NCBI GenBank assembly: GCA_030674185.1
Contig: CM060312.1
Location: 2,839,393-2,903,392 of the forward strand
Direction of reading: 5' to 3'
DNA from: Monoplex corrugatus
Taxonomy: Eukaryota > Mollusca > Gastropoda > Littorinimorpha > Ranellidae
DNA length: 64,000 bases
Part shown: piece by piece, positions 1 to 12,500 of the stretch
Position numbering within the stretch: the first letter of the stretch is position 1
Layout of the letters: the number at the start of each line of letters is the position of its first letter
Position numbers and translations under genes: made by a program
Notes under the pieces: generated by a model
Told to the model about the DNA's origin: nothing
Seen by the model: the letters and a program-made list of their open reading frames with translations, nothing else
Databases searched by the model: none

Positions 1-58
1 TGTGATGCTTTGGGCTAAATAAAATTCTTGTATCTTGTATCTTCTTGTATCTTGTTGG
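1..58 (+). mobile_element. 3' tail of a retroelement (TTGTATC-type tail)
   Basis: The window opens with an AATAAAATTC motif followed by an irregular CTTGTAT tandem tail, a form typical of the 3' end of non-LTR elements or their SINEs. The body of the element lies outside the window, so the family cannot be named. Bases 59-260 downstream look unique and hold only short open frames with no recognisable domain. Confidence 0.4.
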
Positions 59-261
59 GGCAGTCCGCCCAGCCGCCTATGACTGTAAGGACAAGCTGTT
101 TTGTACACAACACACTGCTTTCTTTGACAGCTGTTTTCCTGTCTTCTCCTCTACCTCAGGCCATCTACTTCCTTGTCAGTCTGTACACTGTTCACAGTAC
201 AAGTACGACCAGTACTTCCGTACAATGACCAAGACTAGTGGTTTGGAGACTTCTATGGTTT

Positions 262-335
262 GTTTTTAATTGTTATTGTTCCTATTTTTATGTAAAGCCC
301 AGCCGACTGCGTAGAGCCATAACAAGGCGGGGTAT
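262..335 (-). mobile_element. SINE-B 3' end fragment
   Basis: Read on the minus strand, this piece contains the motif GCAGTCGGCTGGGCTTTA, which is also found at the 3' end of the nearly complete SINE-B copy at 50779-51345. Only the tail portion is recognisable, so it is a strongly truncated or decayed copy. Confidence 0.5.
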
Positions 336-1438
336 TGATTTTAATTGAAAAGGGGGAAAGCTTAATTAGAAGCAATGCTTATGATAATTGTAAATAATGC
401 TTACTGAGACATAAAACTCGTGCATAGCAGGTCAAACTAAAACTGGTACAATAAACTAGGTCACTGCCAACCTAGACTAGGAAACCAAACTCATTTCTGA
501 AACCACTAAGACAACAAAACAACAACAACAAATCTAAAAGAATCACAAAAATCAAACAAAACCCAAAAGTCAAAAAACAAAACAAAAACAAAAACAACAA
601 AGAAACAAAGAAAACCTACCGGGACTGTAATCGTCAAAGACATGGTCAACCCATGATAATAGTACCCGGCATAATCAAGCATACCCCAATTCCACAATTT
701 GTTTATACGGAGTGACATCATCATCACTGCATGTCACACACCATAACATAATGAATTACAGTCAGGCAACAATAACTTGGACACAAAGACAGAACGATTA
801 ATGATATTACTTCATACACAGGAACGTCCACTGAGCCCGTATGGATCTCCCAGCAACTGGTGTATGATTTAATCAAAACAATATTACTGGATTCATTTTT
901 AGCTCATGATTAACAGGATATTTTCATAAATCTTCAGAGTCAGTCATTCACCAGTCACATGAACTACTCAACGTTCCCCTCAAAAACACTTCTATAATCT
1001 TACTGTGTTAATGATATTCCATCATACCCCTAGTGAATGCATTATCAGTGGTTAACATGAATACAGCGTACTTTCTCAACAGCACAGCCACCCCTACGGT
1101 TGCCATTTCGACATGCTGTAAATAAACCGTTTCATTGAGAGACGAAGCAATCTATGACATACACAGCCAATACTGCTGGAGACCAACCTGAGTCAAGGTC
1201 CGTTCAACAGGCTTTTAAGAAATAATAATGTTCTTGCCTAAACAGAGGGTCTGTTAAACCAGCGAAATCTAACTCTCTTAAAAAAAAAAATAAAAAAAAA
1301 AGAATTAATTCATTCTGTTGGCTAAGATTTTACGTGAAAGAGACATAATTCATCATTCATTATAATAATGGAAGTGACAGTGACTTCACCCTCACACCGA
1401 TATTACAAGGTTGTGGGTCCAACCAGGTTTTTCAGCAG
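336..1438. other. A-rich intergenic sequence with no gene seen
   Basis: About 1.1 kb without a supportable gene. Bases 505-610 are an ACA/AAC-rich low-complexity stretch, and 1279-1302 is an A-rich run. The rest looks unique and AT-rich. A possible tRNA-like box-B string, GGTTGTGGGTCCAACC, sits at 1409-1424 just before the tandem array. It may be the remnant of a SINE head but is not enough for a call. Confidence 0.5.
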
Positions 1439-4400
1439 GCTGCCTGACTCTGACAATAAGCTGCCTGACTCTGACAATAAGTTGTCTGACTGACAATAAG
1501 CTGTCTGACTCTGACAATAAGCTGTCTGACTGTGACAATAAGCTGTCTGACTGTGACAATAAGCTGTCTGACTGACAGTAAGCTGTCTGACTCTGTGACA
1601 ATAAGCTGTCTGACTCTGACAGTAAGCTGTCTGACTCTGACAATAAGCTGTCTGACTGACAATAAGCTGTCTGACTGTGACAATAAGCTGTCTGACTGTG
1701 ACAATAAGCTGTCTGACTGTGACAATAAGCTGTCTGACTGACAGTAAGCTGTCTGACTCTGTGACAATAAGCTGTCTGACTCTGTGACAATAAGCTGTCT
1801 GACTCTGACAATAAGCTGTCTGACTGACAATAAGCTGTCTGACTGTGACAATAAGCTGTCTGACTCTGACAATAAGCTGTCTGACTGACAATAAGCTGTC
1901 TGACTGACAATAAGCTGTCTGACTCTGACAATAAGCTGTCTGACTGACAATAAGCTGTCTGACTGTGACAATAAGCTGTCTGACTCTTGACAATAAGCTG
2001 TCTGACTGTGACAATAAGCTGTCTGACTCTGACAATAAGCTGTCTGACTCTGCCAGTAAGCTGTCTGACTCTGACAATAAGCTGTCTGACTCTGACAGTA
2101 AGCTGTCTGACTCTGTGACAATAAGCTGTCTGACTGTGACAATAAGCTGTCTGACTCTGACAATAAGCTGTCTGACTCTGACAATAAGCTGTCTGACTCT
2201 GACAATAAGCTGTCTGACTGTGACAATAAGCTGTCTGACTCTGACAATAAGCTGTCTGACTCTGTGACAATAAGCTGTCTGACTGTGACAATAAGCTGTC
2301 TGACCCTGTGACAATAAGCTGTCTGACTCTGTGACAATAAGCTGTCTGACTCTGTGACAATAAGCTGTCTGACTGTGACAATAAGCTGTCTGACTGTGAC
2401 AATAAGCTGTCTGACTCTGACAATAAGCTGTCTGACTCTGACAATAAGCTGTCTGACTCTGTGACAATAAGCTGTCTGACTCTGACAGTAAGCTGTCTGA
2501 CTCTGTGACAATAAGCTGTCTGACTCTGTGACAATAAGCTGTCTGACTCTGTGACAATAAGCTGTCTGACTCTGTGACAATAAGCTGTCTGACTCTGTGA
2601 CAATAAGCTGTCTGACTCTGTGACAATAAGCTGTCTGACTCTGTGACAATAAGCTGTCTGACTGTGACAATAAGCTGTCTGACTCTGTGACAATAAGCTG
2701 TCTGACTCTGTGACAATAAGCTGTCTGACTGTGACAATAAGCTGTCTGACTCTGTGACAATAAGCTGTCTGACTCTGTGACAATAAGCTGTCTGACTCTG
2801 TGACAATAAGCTGTCTGACTCTGTGACAATAAGCTGTCTGACTTTGTGACAATAAGCTGTCTGACTCTGTGACAATAAGCTGTCTGACTCTGTGACAATA
2901 AGCTGTCTGACTCTGTGACAATAAGCTGTCTGACTGTGACAATAAGCTGTCTGACTGTGACAATAAGCTGTCTGACTGTGACAATAAGCTGTCTGACTCT
3001 GACAATAAGCTGTCTGACTCTGTGACAATAAGCTGTCTGACTCTGACAATAAGCTGTCTGACTCTGTGACAATAAGCTGTCTGACTCTGTGACAGTAAGC
3101 TGTCTGACTCTGTGACAATAAGCTGTCTGACTCTGTGACAATAAGCTGTCTGACTCTGTGACAATAAGCTGTCTGACTGTGACAATAAGCTGTCTGACTG
3201 ACAATAAGCTGTCTGACTGTGACAATAAGCTGTCTGACTCTGTGACAATAAGCTGTCTGACTCTGTGACAATAAGCTGTCTGACTCTGTGACAATAAGCT
3301 GTCTGACTCTGTGACAATAAGCTGTCTGACTGTGACAATAAGCTGTCTGACTGACAATAAGCTGTCTGACTCTGTGACAATAAACTGTCTGACTCTGTGA
3401 CAATAAGCTGTCTGACTGTGACAATAAGCTGTCTGACACTGTGACAATAAGCTGTCTGACTCTGTGACAATAAGCTGTCTGACTCTGTGACAATAAGCAG
3501 TCTGACTGTGACAATAAGCTGTCTGACTCTGACAATAAGCTGTCTGACTCTGTGACAATAAGCTGTCTGACTGTGACAATAAGCTGTCTGACTGACAATA
3601 AGCTGTCTGACTGTGACAATAAGCTGTCTGACTCTGACAATAAGCTGTCTGACTCTGTGACAATAAGCTGTCTGACTGTGACAATAAGCTGTCTGACTGA
3701 CAATAAGCTGTCTGACTGTGACAATAAGCTGTCTGACTCTGTGACAATAAGCTGTCTGACTGTGACAATAAGCTGTCTGACTCTGTGACAATAAGCTGTC
3801 TGACTGTGACAATAAGCTGTCTGACTCTGACAATAAGCTGTCTGACTGTGACAATAAGCTGTCTGACTCTGTGACAATAAGCTGTCTGACTGTGACAATA
3901 AGCTGTCTGACTCTGTGACAATAAGCTGTCTGACTGTGACAATAAGCTGTCTGACTCTGTGACAATAAGCTGTCTGACTGTGACAATAAGCTGTCTGACT
4001 CTGTGACAATAAGCTGTCTGACTGTGACAATAAGCTGTCTGACTCTGTGACAATAAGCTGTCTGACTGTGACAATAAGCTGTCTGACTCTGTGACAATAA
4101 GCTGTCTGACTGTGACAATAAGCTGTCTGACTCTGACAATAAGCTGTCTGACTCTGTGACAATAAGCTGTCTGACTGTGACAATAAGCTGTCTGACTCTG
4201 ACAATAAGCTGTCTGACTCTGTGACAATAAGCTGTCTGACTCTGTGACAATAAGCTCTCTGACTCTGACAATAAGCTGTCTGACTCTGTGACAATAAGCT
4301 GTTCTGACTCCTGACAATAAGCTGTCTGACTCTGACAATAAGCTGTCTGACTCTGTGACAATAAGCTGTCTGACTCTGACAGTAAGCTGTCTGACTCTGA

Positions 4401-4709
4401 CAATAAGCTGTCTGACTGTGACAATAAGCTGTCTGACTCTGTGACAATAAGCTGTCTGACTCGTGACAATAAGCTGTCTGACTCTGACAATAAGCTGTCT
4501 GACTCTGTGACAATAAGCTGTCTGACTCTGACAATAAGCTGTCTGACCTGTGACAATAAGCTGTCTGACTCTGTGACAATAAGCTGTCTGACTCGGACAA
4601 TAAGCTGTCTGACTGTGACATAATAGCTGTCTGACTGACAATAAGCTGTCTGACTAACAATAAGCGTCGTGACTCTGACAATAAGCTGTCTGACTTCTGA
4701 CAGTAAGCT
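1439..4709. repeat. 3.3-kb minisatellite, 19/21/23-bp units
   Basis: A tandem array of a short unit containing GACAATAAGCTGTCTGACT. Units come in three lengths (19, 21 and 23 bp) that differ by zero, one or two extra dinucleotides (TC/TG) between the fixed parts. Occasional ACAGTAAG variants recur. The reverse complement of the unit has no stop codon in any frame, which gives three overlapping open frames of more than 1000 codons on the minus strand. They are compositional artefacts: no start context, no non-repetitive domain and three equally open frames. The right end (4600-4709) is more degenerate, as expected for an old array edge. Confidence 0.95.
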
Positions 4710-4839
4710 ATGGACACAACATACTGTCGTCCTGGTTCAGTCCCAACCTGATAATCTGATAAAAGATGGCTTCTTTGCTGAATAGGTTTACAGATCTACT
4801 GAATGGGTTTCAGATTTTTCTTCTCTGTCTTGGTTGATA

Positions 4840-5315
4840 ATACAGGAAGCTGATAGACAGGGTGAGGGAATCAAAGGATTCAGATGTTGTTTACTTTCAT
4901 GACTGATGATGCAGGAAGCTGGTGGACAAGATGATAGAGTTAAAGGGTTAAGTTTTTGCTTGAAATATCATAGACGATGATGCAAGGAAACTGTTGTAGA
5001 GGTGAAGAAATGAAAAGGTTAAGTTTTTGCTTCGCTATCATGGCTGAATGCATGACACTGGTGCATATGGTGAGAGTATGAAAGGTTCAAGGTTTTGCAT
5101 GGCTACAATCGTGGCTGATAAAACGCAGAAACTTGGTGAATAGGATGAGGCGCTTTGATTATTTGATTGCTATCATGGCTGACAATGCAGGAAGCTGGTA
5201 GATAGGGTGAGGGAGTCAAGTGGTTCAGTAAAAGTTTTGCTATCATGGCTGACAATGCAGGAAGCTGGTAGATAGGGTGAGGGAGTCAAGTGGTTCAGTA
5301 ATAGTTTTGCTATCA
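4840..5315 (+). repeat. Dispersed ~75-bp repeat, tandem cluster 1
   Basis: Several diverged copies of a unit built from GCAGGAAGCTGGTAGATAGG, then a GAGGGAGTCAAAGGGTTAAG-like part and TTTTTGCTTTGCTATCATGGC. The last two copies (about 5170-5315) are nearly identical. The same unit recurs at 5637-5690, 16672-16735, 21343-21510 and 27905-28050. LINE-X copy A inserted into the final unit, whose sequence resumes at 5635. Confidence 0.7.
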
Positions 5316-5634
5316 GAAGAATGGACAGCAAAGAAAACAAACGAGACAGTCTTGATGGAGGAAGACACAAGTAGATCACTCATAAGGAAGATTAGGAAAA
5401 GGCAGGCAACATTTATAGGCCATTTTATGAGGAAGGGGGATTTGGAGCACCTGGTCACAACAGGAAAGCTGGAGGAAAGAGAGCACCAGGTAGACCCAGG
5501 GAGAGAATGTTGGACGGACTTGCAGAGTGGCTGGGGACAAGGAGGGTGGGGAGATGCTGGGGGCAACGAGAGATAGAGATGGTTGGAAGTCCATGGTCGC
5601 CAACGCCATGCGGCAGGGCACCTGATGATGATGA
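5316..5634 (+). mobile_element. LINE-X copy A (5'-truncated 3' end)
   Basis: A 5'-truncated copy of the 3' end of a non-LTR retrotransposon. It encodes the tail region after the reverse transcriptase (frames containing KTNETVLMEEDTSRS and RKRQATFIGHFMRKGDLEH) and ends in CACCTGATGATGATGA, as in the other LINE-X copies at 7217, 53668 and 55868. A short TATCA duplication (5311-5315 and 5635-5639) brackets it, and removing the element rejoins the surrounding 75-bp repeat unit. Frame breaks near the 3' end make it non-functional. Confidence 0.8.
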
Positions 5635-5840
5635 TATCATGGCTGACAATGCAGGAAGTTGGTAGATAGGGTACTGGAGTGAAAGAGTTCAAATGCACGT
5701 CCACTGTCGATTCTGTTTTCTTGTCTAGCTGTTCCAGCTAGAGAGTGTCTGGAGTGAAATACTGTTCCTGCAGTCACCAGTCCACTCAGCTGTCAACAGT
5801 TACCTGGTCTTTTCACTGTTAGGTTAGGTAAAGTAGGGAG

Positions 5841-7217
5841 AAAAATAACAGTCCTCCTAAATGAAATTTACGACACTGGAAAAATCTCCAAAGATATGTC
5901 AAAATCAATTTTCATTGCACTTCCAAAGAAGACAGGGGCTATAGAATGCGAACTCCATCGCACAATCAGTTTGATGAGCCATGTAACAAAAATCCTGTTA
6001 AGAATAATCATGATGAGGACAAGGAATAGAATCAAAAGAGAAATAGCAGAAGAACAGTGTGGATTTGTGGAAGGGAAAGGAACTATTAATGCCATATACA
6101 TCCTAAGAACTATCATAGAGAGGTCAAATGAGATGAATAAGGATTTGTATTTATGCTTGGTTGACTACACCAAGACTTTCGATCGGGTAAGACATGATGA
6201 ATTGATCAACCAGCTGGAGAGACTCAATGTTGATGGAAAAGATCTACGAATAATCAGAAATATGTACTGGGAACAAACAGCTGCAATGAGAATAGAAAAC
6301 AATGTAAGCTCTTTCCAAAATATCAAAAGAGGATTCAGACAGGGTCGTGTTTTTTTCACTTTACAGTGAAAACATCATGAGAAACCTAGAAGAAGACCCT
6401 GGATTAAAGGTTGGAGGGAAAATGATAAACAACATTCGATACGCAGATGACACCGTGCTAATTGCAGAAAGTGAAAGAGACCTACAAAACCTTGTGAATA
6501 TACTAGAAATAGAAAGCAACGGAAAGGGGCTGGAACTAAACAGCAGGAAGACTGAAGTCATGGTGATCAGCAAAAAACATGAAATCCCCTCCTGCAAAAT
6601 AACAGCAAATGGCACAGCCTTGACACAGGTTGATAAATTCAAATACCTGGGAACGATCATTTCATCAGACGGCAGATGCACATCAGAAATAGCCGGCAGA
6701 ATCGGCCAAGACAAAATAGCATTCAAGAAGATGACAAGCATTCTTACCAACAAATGCCTGTCAATTAACATCAGGAAGAGAGTTCTTGAATGTTACATAG
6801 AACCAATACTGTTGTACGGATGCGAGGCGTGGACAGTCAACAAACAAAACCAGAACAAGATTGAGGCAGCCGAGATGTGGTTTCTCAGAAGAATGTTGAG
6901 AGTTCCATGGACAGCAAAGAAAACAAACGAGACAGTCTTGATGGAGGCAGACACAAGCAGATCACTCATAAGGAAGATTAGGAAAAGACAGGCAACATTT
7001 ATAGGCCATTTTATGAGGAAGGGGATTTAGAGCACCTGGTCACAATGGGAAAGCTGGAGGGAAAGAGAGCACCGGGTAGACCCAGGGAGAAAATGCTGGA
7101 CGGACTTGCAGAGTGGCTGGGGACGAGGAGGGTGGGGGAGATGCTAGGGGCAACGAGAGATAGAGACAGATGGAAGTCCATGATCGCCAACGCCATGCGG
7201 CAGGGCACCTGATGATG
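5841..7217 (+). pseudogene. LINE-X copy B: degenerate reverse transcriptase
   Basis: The longest LINE-X copy covers most of a non-LTR reverse transcriptase and its C-terminal tail, and is 5'-truncated. RT motif A is seen as VDYTKTFD (about 6159-6183) and the catalytic YADD box as RYADDTVLIAES (about 6438-6473), followed by [10 protein letters not shown] and EAAEMWFLRRMLRV. The frame is broken at about 6343-6358, where the RQG motif region has lost bases, and again near 7024 by a single-base loss. An 11-bp target duplication, AAAGTAGGGAG, lies at 5830-5840 and 7218-7228. The element would have copied itself by target-primed reverse transcription. It is dead here. The clade cannot be settled by eye (RTE-like or related endonuclease-bearing LINE). 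Confidence 0.88.
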
Positions 7218-7586
7218 AAAGTAGGGAGGGAGAAGAGATGATCACTGATCAATGTGTGGGATTATGGTAAACTGTTATGATTATTGTGATTCCTTTTCCA
7301 CACACACCATTCGTGATGTTAGTGTACCGAAAAATATTTCCAGTATTGAAGACCGTCTGGAGAAAACTGACATTGACACCTTATAATGTTGGTATTGATA
7401 GAAAGAGAACGACAGCCAGGGAACGACTACAAAGTGAGGCAACTGTGGATAGACTGCCATAGCCCAATGACAGGGTAAGAAGGATTGTTTCCCTTGCAAA
7501 AAAAAAATCGTTTTGTATTTTAGACAAAACGGTTTATTCTGAGTTAAATTTTTTTGTTTTTTCTTTTCTTTGTTTATTTCTTTGTT

Positions 7587-7591
<5 letters not shown>

Positions 7592-7644
<53 letters not shown>

Positions 7645-7662
7645 CCTCTCTCTCTCTCTCCC
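7592..7662. repeat. (CT)n microsatellite
   Basis: Almost pure CT dinucleotide run with small interruptions near the right end. The Leu-Ser open frame over it is an artefact. Confidence 0.95.
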
Positions 7663-7839
7663 CTCGTAGCTGTTTGTTATTACTTTTGCAAGGTAAAAAA
7701 TCCTTCTTTTTCTGTGTTGAGGCTGTGACTATCTATATTTGCTTTACTTATGATGCTGGCCCCGAAAAAGGACGAATACTTCTTCACTTCCCTACGATCA
7801 TAAGGTTATGAAACCTTTCTTCTTCTTCTTCTTCTTCAT

Positions 7840-7878
<39 letters not shown>

Positions 7879-8215
7879 ATCGTCATCTTCTTCTTCTTCT
7901 TCTTCTTCTTTATCGTAAGGTATGTGTTAGGTAGGGGGATGGGGTGGGGAGAAGGTAGAGCTTACCTGGCTGTGTTCCCTCGGTGCTATGTTTGGCTGTC
8001 TTGACTTGAAAGGCATCGCTCCCCTACGACCTCAGGGCCACGAAACACCTTTTTCCTTTTTAAATCAAACGTGGGGGAGGGTGTCTGCAGTTATCACTCC
8101 TGGTAGTGCAGCGTCAGCACGCAATTAATCTATTGTTGTTTTTACCTGAGGTCTACGATAAAAATCGGCTTTTTTTTTTTTAAATGAACTGATAGTCTTC
8201 GTTAAGCTTGTAGCT

Positions 8216-8216
<1 letters not shown>

Positions 8217-8303
<87 letters not shown>
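8217..8303. repeat. (CT)n microsatellite
   Basis: Pure CT run of about 80 bp. On the minus strand it gives a meaningless Arg-Glu open frame. Confidence 0.95.
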
Positions 8304-8305
<2 letters not shown>

Positions 8306-8604
8306 GTGGAGGGGACCAGATAAGAGAAAGACATCAAAAAGTATTCCGTATGGTTATGTGTTACCTTCGAATATTAATGAATACTTATCCCCCCTCCCCC
8401 CCCCTCTCTCTCTCATAAAAATACTGTCAGAAATGTGTCATTTTATCCCTATAAACTAGTCAAACTGCGATCTACGTGACGGTTGTTATGTTCTTGATAT
8501 ATAGAAAATAATGTGCCAGTAGACTTTCTGCACAGTTGTTGTCATGATATGAGATCTGTGTGTTCTTGTACTCTTGATTTACATAATGAACCATCGGAAT
8601 TTTT

Positions 8605-8684
8605 GTCTGTCTGTCTGTCTGCTTCTGTCTCTCTCTGTCTCTGTCTCTCTCTCTCTCGCCCCCCCCCCCCCCCTCTCTCTCTAG
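8605..8684. repeat. CTGT/CT/C low-complexity tract
   Basis: Composite TCTG, CT and poly-C run, all pyrimidine-rich on the plus strand. Confidence 0.85.
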
Positions 8685-9529
8685 CATCTATCTCTCTGCA
8701 ATGTCATCATTGTATTTTCGGGGAAACATTTGTTTGTTCGGTTAGTTTGTTGGTTTGGTTTGTTCATTTTATGATATTTCATAACATAAAACACTGATCA
8801 TTTGTAGAGATCGTAATATGATTTAAGTTATTTCTCTTCATATGCCGTCCTAATTATCAATGCATTGTAGGTCCACATGGGAACGCACCCTACTGCAGTA
8901 TCACATGACTTTACTCGTGGCTTTAGATACATGACGAGCGTTGGAAGATCATTGTTAGATTCACACACAGACTGACACTGGCCAGACTGTCATAATCCAT
9001 TGGCCCACACTGGGCTGAACTGAAATAACCCACAGACTGACCAGCCTTGAAATCTTCAGGACTTTCTTTGTGCAAACTGGCAGAGCAGACATCAGAACAC
9101 TTTACTATTCAAGGAAAGTAGCATTAGGTCCCGTGAGAGATTCATCTAGGGCCTTTCTATCTCCCCATCCCCACCCCACCTATACGCACATGTCATTACT
9201 TTTTTTCCTTCTTCTAGTAGCGTCTTTCTCGAAGAAAAGACAGGAACCAGCAAAACCGTGACACAAGACTGAACAGAATCAGACACATATTAGATATAAC
9301 AAGATTGCAAGACAGCTGCACATGCACATTTTGTATGCCTACCTGTCTTGTCTTATGTATTAGTACGCGTTCTGATTCTATTTTTGTCTTTTTCTGAGTC
9401 CTGTTTTGTTACACTTCAATAGGTGTTGCCCTATGGCCCTATGGAAATAGGGCCAGGTACACTAGTGAGTGATAGTATCAGGAAAGGTCACTCTAAGTGG
9501 TCGGAGAGGTCAAACCGTGACTGCCCAGG

Positions 9530-12500
9530 GCGAGTAGCTCTTTAGAAGTTACTGGTGATGGACATACACGGTCTGTCACTGTTCATTACATAGCTCTTTA
9601 GAAGTTACTGGTGATGGACATACACGGTCTGTCACTGTTCATTACATAGCTCTTTAGAAGTTACTGGTGATGGACATACACGGCCTGTCACTGTTCATTA
9701 CATAGCTCTTTAGAAGTTACTGGTGATGGACATACACGACCTGTCATTGTTCATTACATAGCTCTTTAGAAGTTACTGGTGATGGACATACACGGCCTGT
9801 CATTGTTCATTACATAGCTCTTTAGAAGTTACTGGTGATGGACATACACGACCTGTCACTGTTCATTACATAGCTCTTTAGAAGTTACTGGTGATGGACA
9901 TACACGACCTGTCACTGTTCATTACATAGCTCTTTAGAAGTTACTGGTGATGGACATACACGACCTGTTACTGTTCATTACATAGCTCTTTAGAAGTTAC
10001 TGGTGATGGACATACACGACCTGTCACTGTTCATTACATAACTCTTTAGAAGTTACTGGTGATGGACATACACGACCTGTTACTGTTCATTACATAGCTC
10101 TTTAGAAGTTACTGGTGATGGACATACACGACCTGTCACTGTTCATTACATAGCTCTTTAGAAGTTACTGGTGATGGACATACACGGTCTGTCACTGTTC
10201 ATTACATAGCTCTTTAGAAGTTACTGGTGATGGACATACACGGCCTGTCACTGGTCATTACATAGCTCTTTAGAAGTTACTGGTGATGGACATACACGGC
10301 CTGTCATTGTTCATTACATAGCTCTTTAGAAGTTACTGGTGATGGACATACACGGCCTGTCACTGTTCATTACTAGCTCTTTAGAAGTACTGGTGATGGA
10401 CATACACGGTCTGTCATTGTTCATTACGTAGCTCTTTAGAAGTTACTGGTGATGGACATACACGGTCTGTCATTGTTCATTACATAACTCTTTAGAAGTT
10501 ACTGGTGATGGACATACACGGTCTGTCATTGTTCATTACTAACTCTTTAGAAGTACTGGTGATGGACATACACGGTCTGTCATTGTTCATTACGTAGCTC
10601 TTTAGAAGTTACTGGTGATGGACATACACGGTCTGTCATTGTTCATTACATACTCTTTAGAAGTTACTGGTGATGGACATACACGGCCTGTCACTGTTCA
10701 TTACATAGCTCTTTAGAAGTTACTGGTGATGGACATACACGGCCTGTCATGTTCATTACATAGCTCTTTAGAAGTTACTGGTGATGGACATACACGGTCT
10801 GTCACTGTCATTACTAGCTCTTTAGAAGTTACTGGTGATGGACATACACGGCTGTCATTGTTCATTACATAGCTCTTTAGAAGTACTGGTGATGGACATA
10901 CACGGCCTGTCACTGTTCATTACATAGCTCTTTAGAAGTTACTGGTGATGGCATACACGGCCTGTCACTGTTCATTACATAGCTCTTTAGAAGTTACTGG
11001 TGATGGACATACACGGCCTGTCACTGTTCTTACATAGCTCTTTAGAAGTTACTGGTGATGGACATACCGGCCTGTCACTGTTCATTACATAGCTCTTTAG
11101 AAGTTACTGGTGATGGACATACACGGCCTGTCATTGTTCATTACATAGCTCTTTAGAAGTTACTGGTGATGGACATACACGGTCTGTCATTGTTCATTAC
11201 ATAGCTCTTTAGAAGTTACTGGTGATGGACATACATGGCTGTCATTGTTCATTACATGCTCTTTAGAAGTTACTGGTGATGGACATACATGGTCTGTCAC
11301 TGTTCATTACATAGCTCTTTAGAAGTTACTGGTGATGGACATACACGGCTGTCATGTTCATTACATAGCTCTTAGAAGTTACTGGTGATGGACATACACG
11401 GCCTGTCACTGTTCTTACATAGCTCTTTAGAAGTTACTGGTGATGGACATACAGGCCTGTCATGTTCATTACATAGCTCTTTAGAAGTTACTGGTGATGG
11501 ACATACACGGCCTGTCACTGTTCATTACATAGCTCTTAGAAGTTACTGGTGATGGACATACACGGCTGTCACTGTTCATTACATAGCTCTTTAGAAGTTA
11601 CTGGTGATGGACATACACGGTCTGTCACCCCCCTTTTTTTTTTTTTCATGTCATTACATAGCTCTTTAGAAGTTACTGGTGATGGACATACACGGCCTGT
11701 CACTGGTCATTACATAGCTCTTTAGAAGTTACTGGTGATGGACATACACGGCCTGTCATTGTTCATTACATAGCTCTTTAGAAGTTACTGGTGATGGACA
11801 TACACGGCCTGTCACTGTTCATTACATAGCTCTTTAGAAGTTACTGGTGATGGACATACACGGCCTGTTACTGTTCATTACATAGCTCTTTAGAAGTTAC
11901 TGGTGATGGACATACACGGCCTGTTACTGTTCATTACATAGCTCTTTAGAAGTTACTGGTGATGGACATACACGGCCTGTCACTGTTCATTACATAGCTC
12001 TTTAGAAGTTACTGGTGATGGACATACACGGCCTGTCACTGTTCATTACATAGCTCTTTAGAAGTTACTGGTGATGGACATACACGGCCTGTCACTGTTC
12101 ATTACATAGCTCTTTAGAAGTTACTGGTGATGGACATACACGGCCTGTCACTGTTCATTACATAGCTCTTTAGAAGTTACTGGTGATGGACATACACGAC
12201 CTGTCACTGTTCATTACATAGCTCTTTAGAAGTTACTGGTGATGGACATACACGGTCTGTCATTGTTCATTACATAACTCTTTAGAAGTTACTGGTGATG
12301 GACATACACGGTCTGTCATTGTTCATTACGTAGCTCTTTAGAAGTTACTGGTGATGGACATACACGGTCTGTCATTGTTCATTACGTAGCTCTTTAGAAG
12401 TTACTGGTGATGGACATACACGGTCTGTCATTGTTCATTACATAACTCTTTAGAAGTTACTGGTGATGGACATACACGGTCTGTCATTGTTCATTACATA

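Larger units (their letters stand above)
7229..9529. other. Intergenic region with microsatellites and short retroelement tails
   Basis: No gene is supported. Two similar short tails, CTACGATCATAAGGTTATG at 7793-7811 and CTACGACCTCAGGGCCACG at 8024-8042, each run into T/C-rich sequence and resemble 3' ends of small retroelements. Bases 7806-7915 hold TTC and CAT trinucleotide runs. Sequence from 8700 to 9529 looks unique and non-coding. Confidence 0.5.

Noticed and set aside
1384..1440. SINE head seeding the 1.4-4.7 kb array
   Set aside because: A box-B-like GGTTGTGGGTCCAACC lies just before the array, but no matching body is seen after it, so the case is too weak to claim.
1392..4717. Three overlapping minus-strand open frames of more than 1000 codons
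   Set aside because: All three frames are open only because the short unit's reverse complement lacks stop codons. No domain, no splice or start signals, and unit length varies without frame maintenance.
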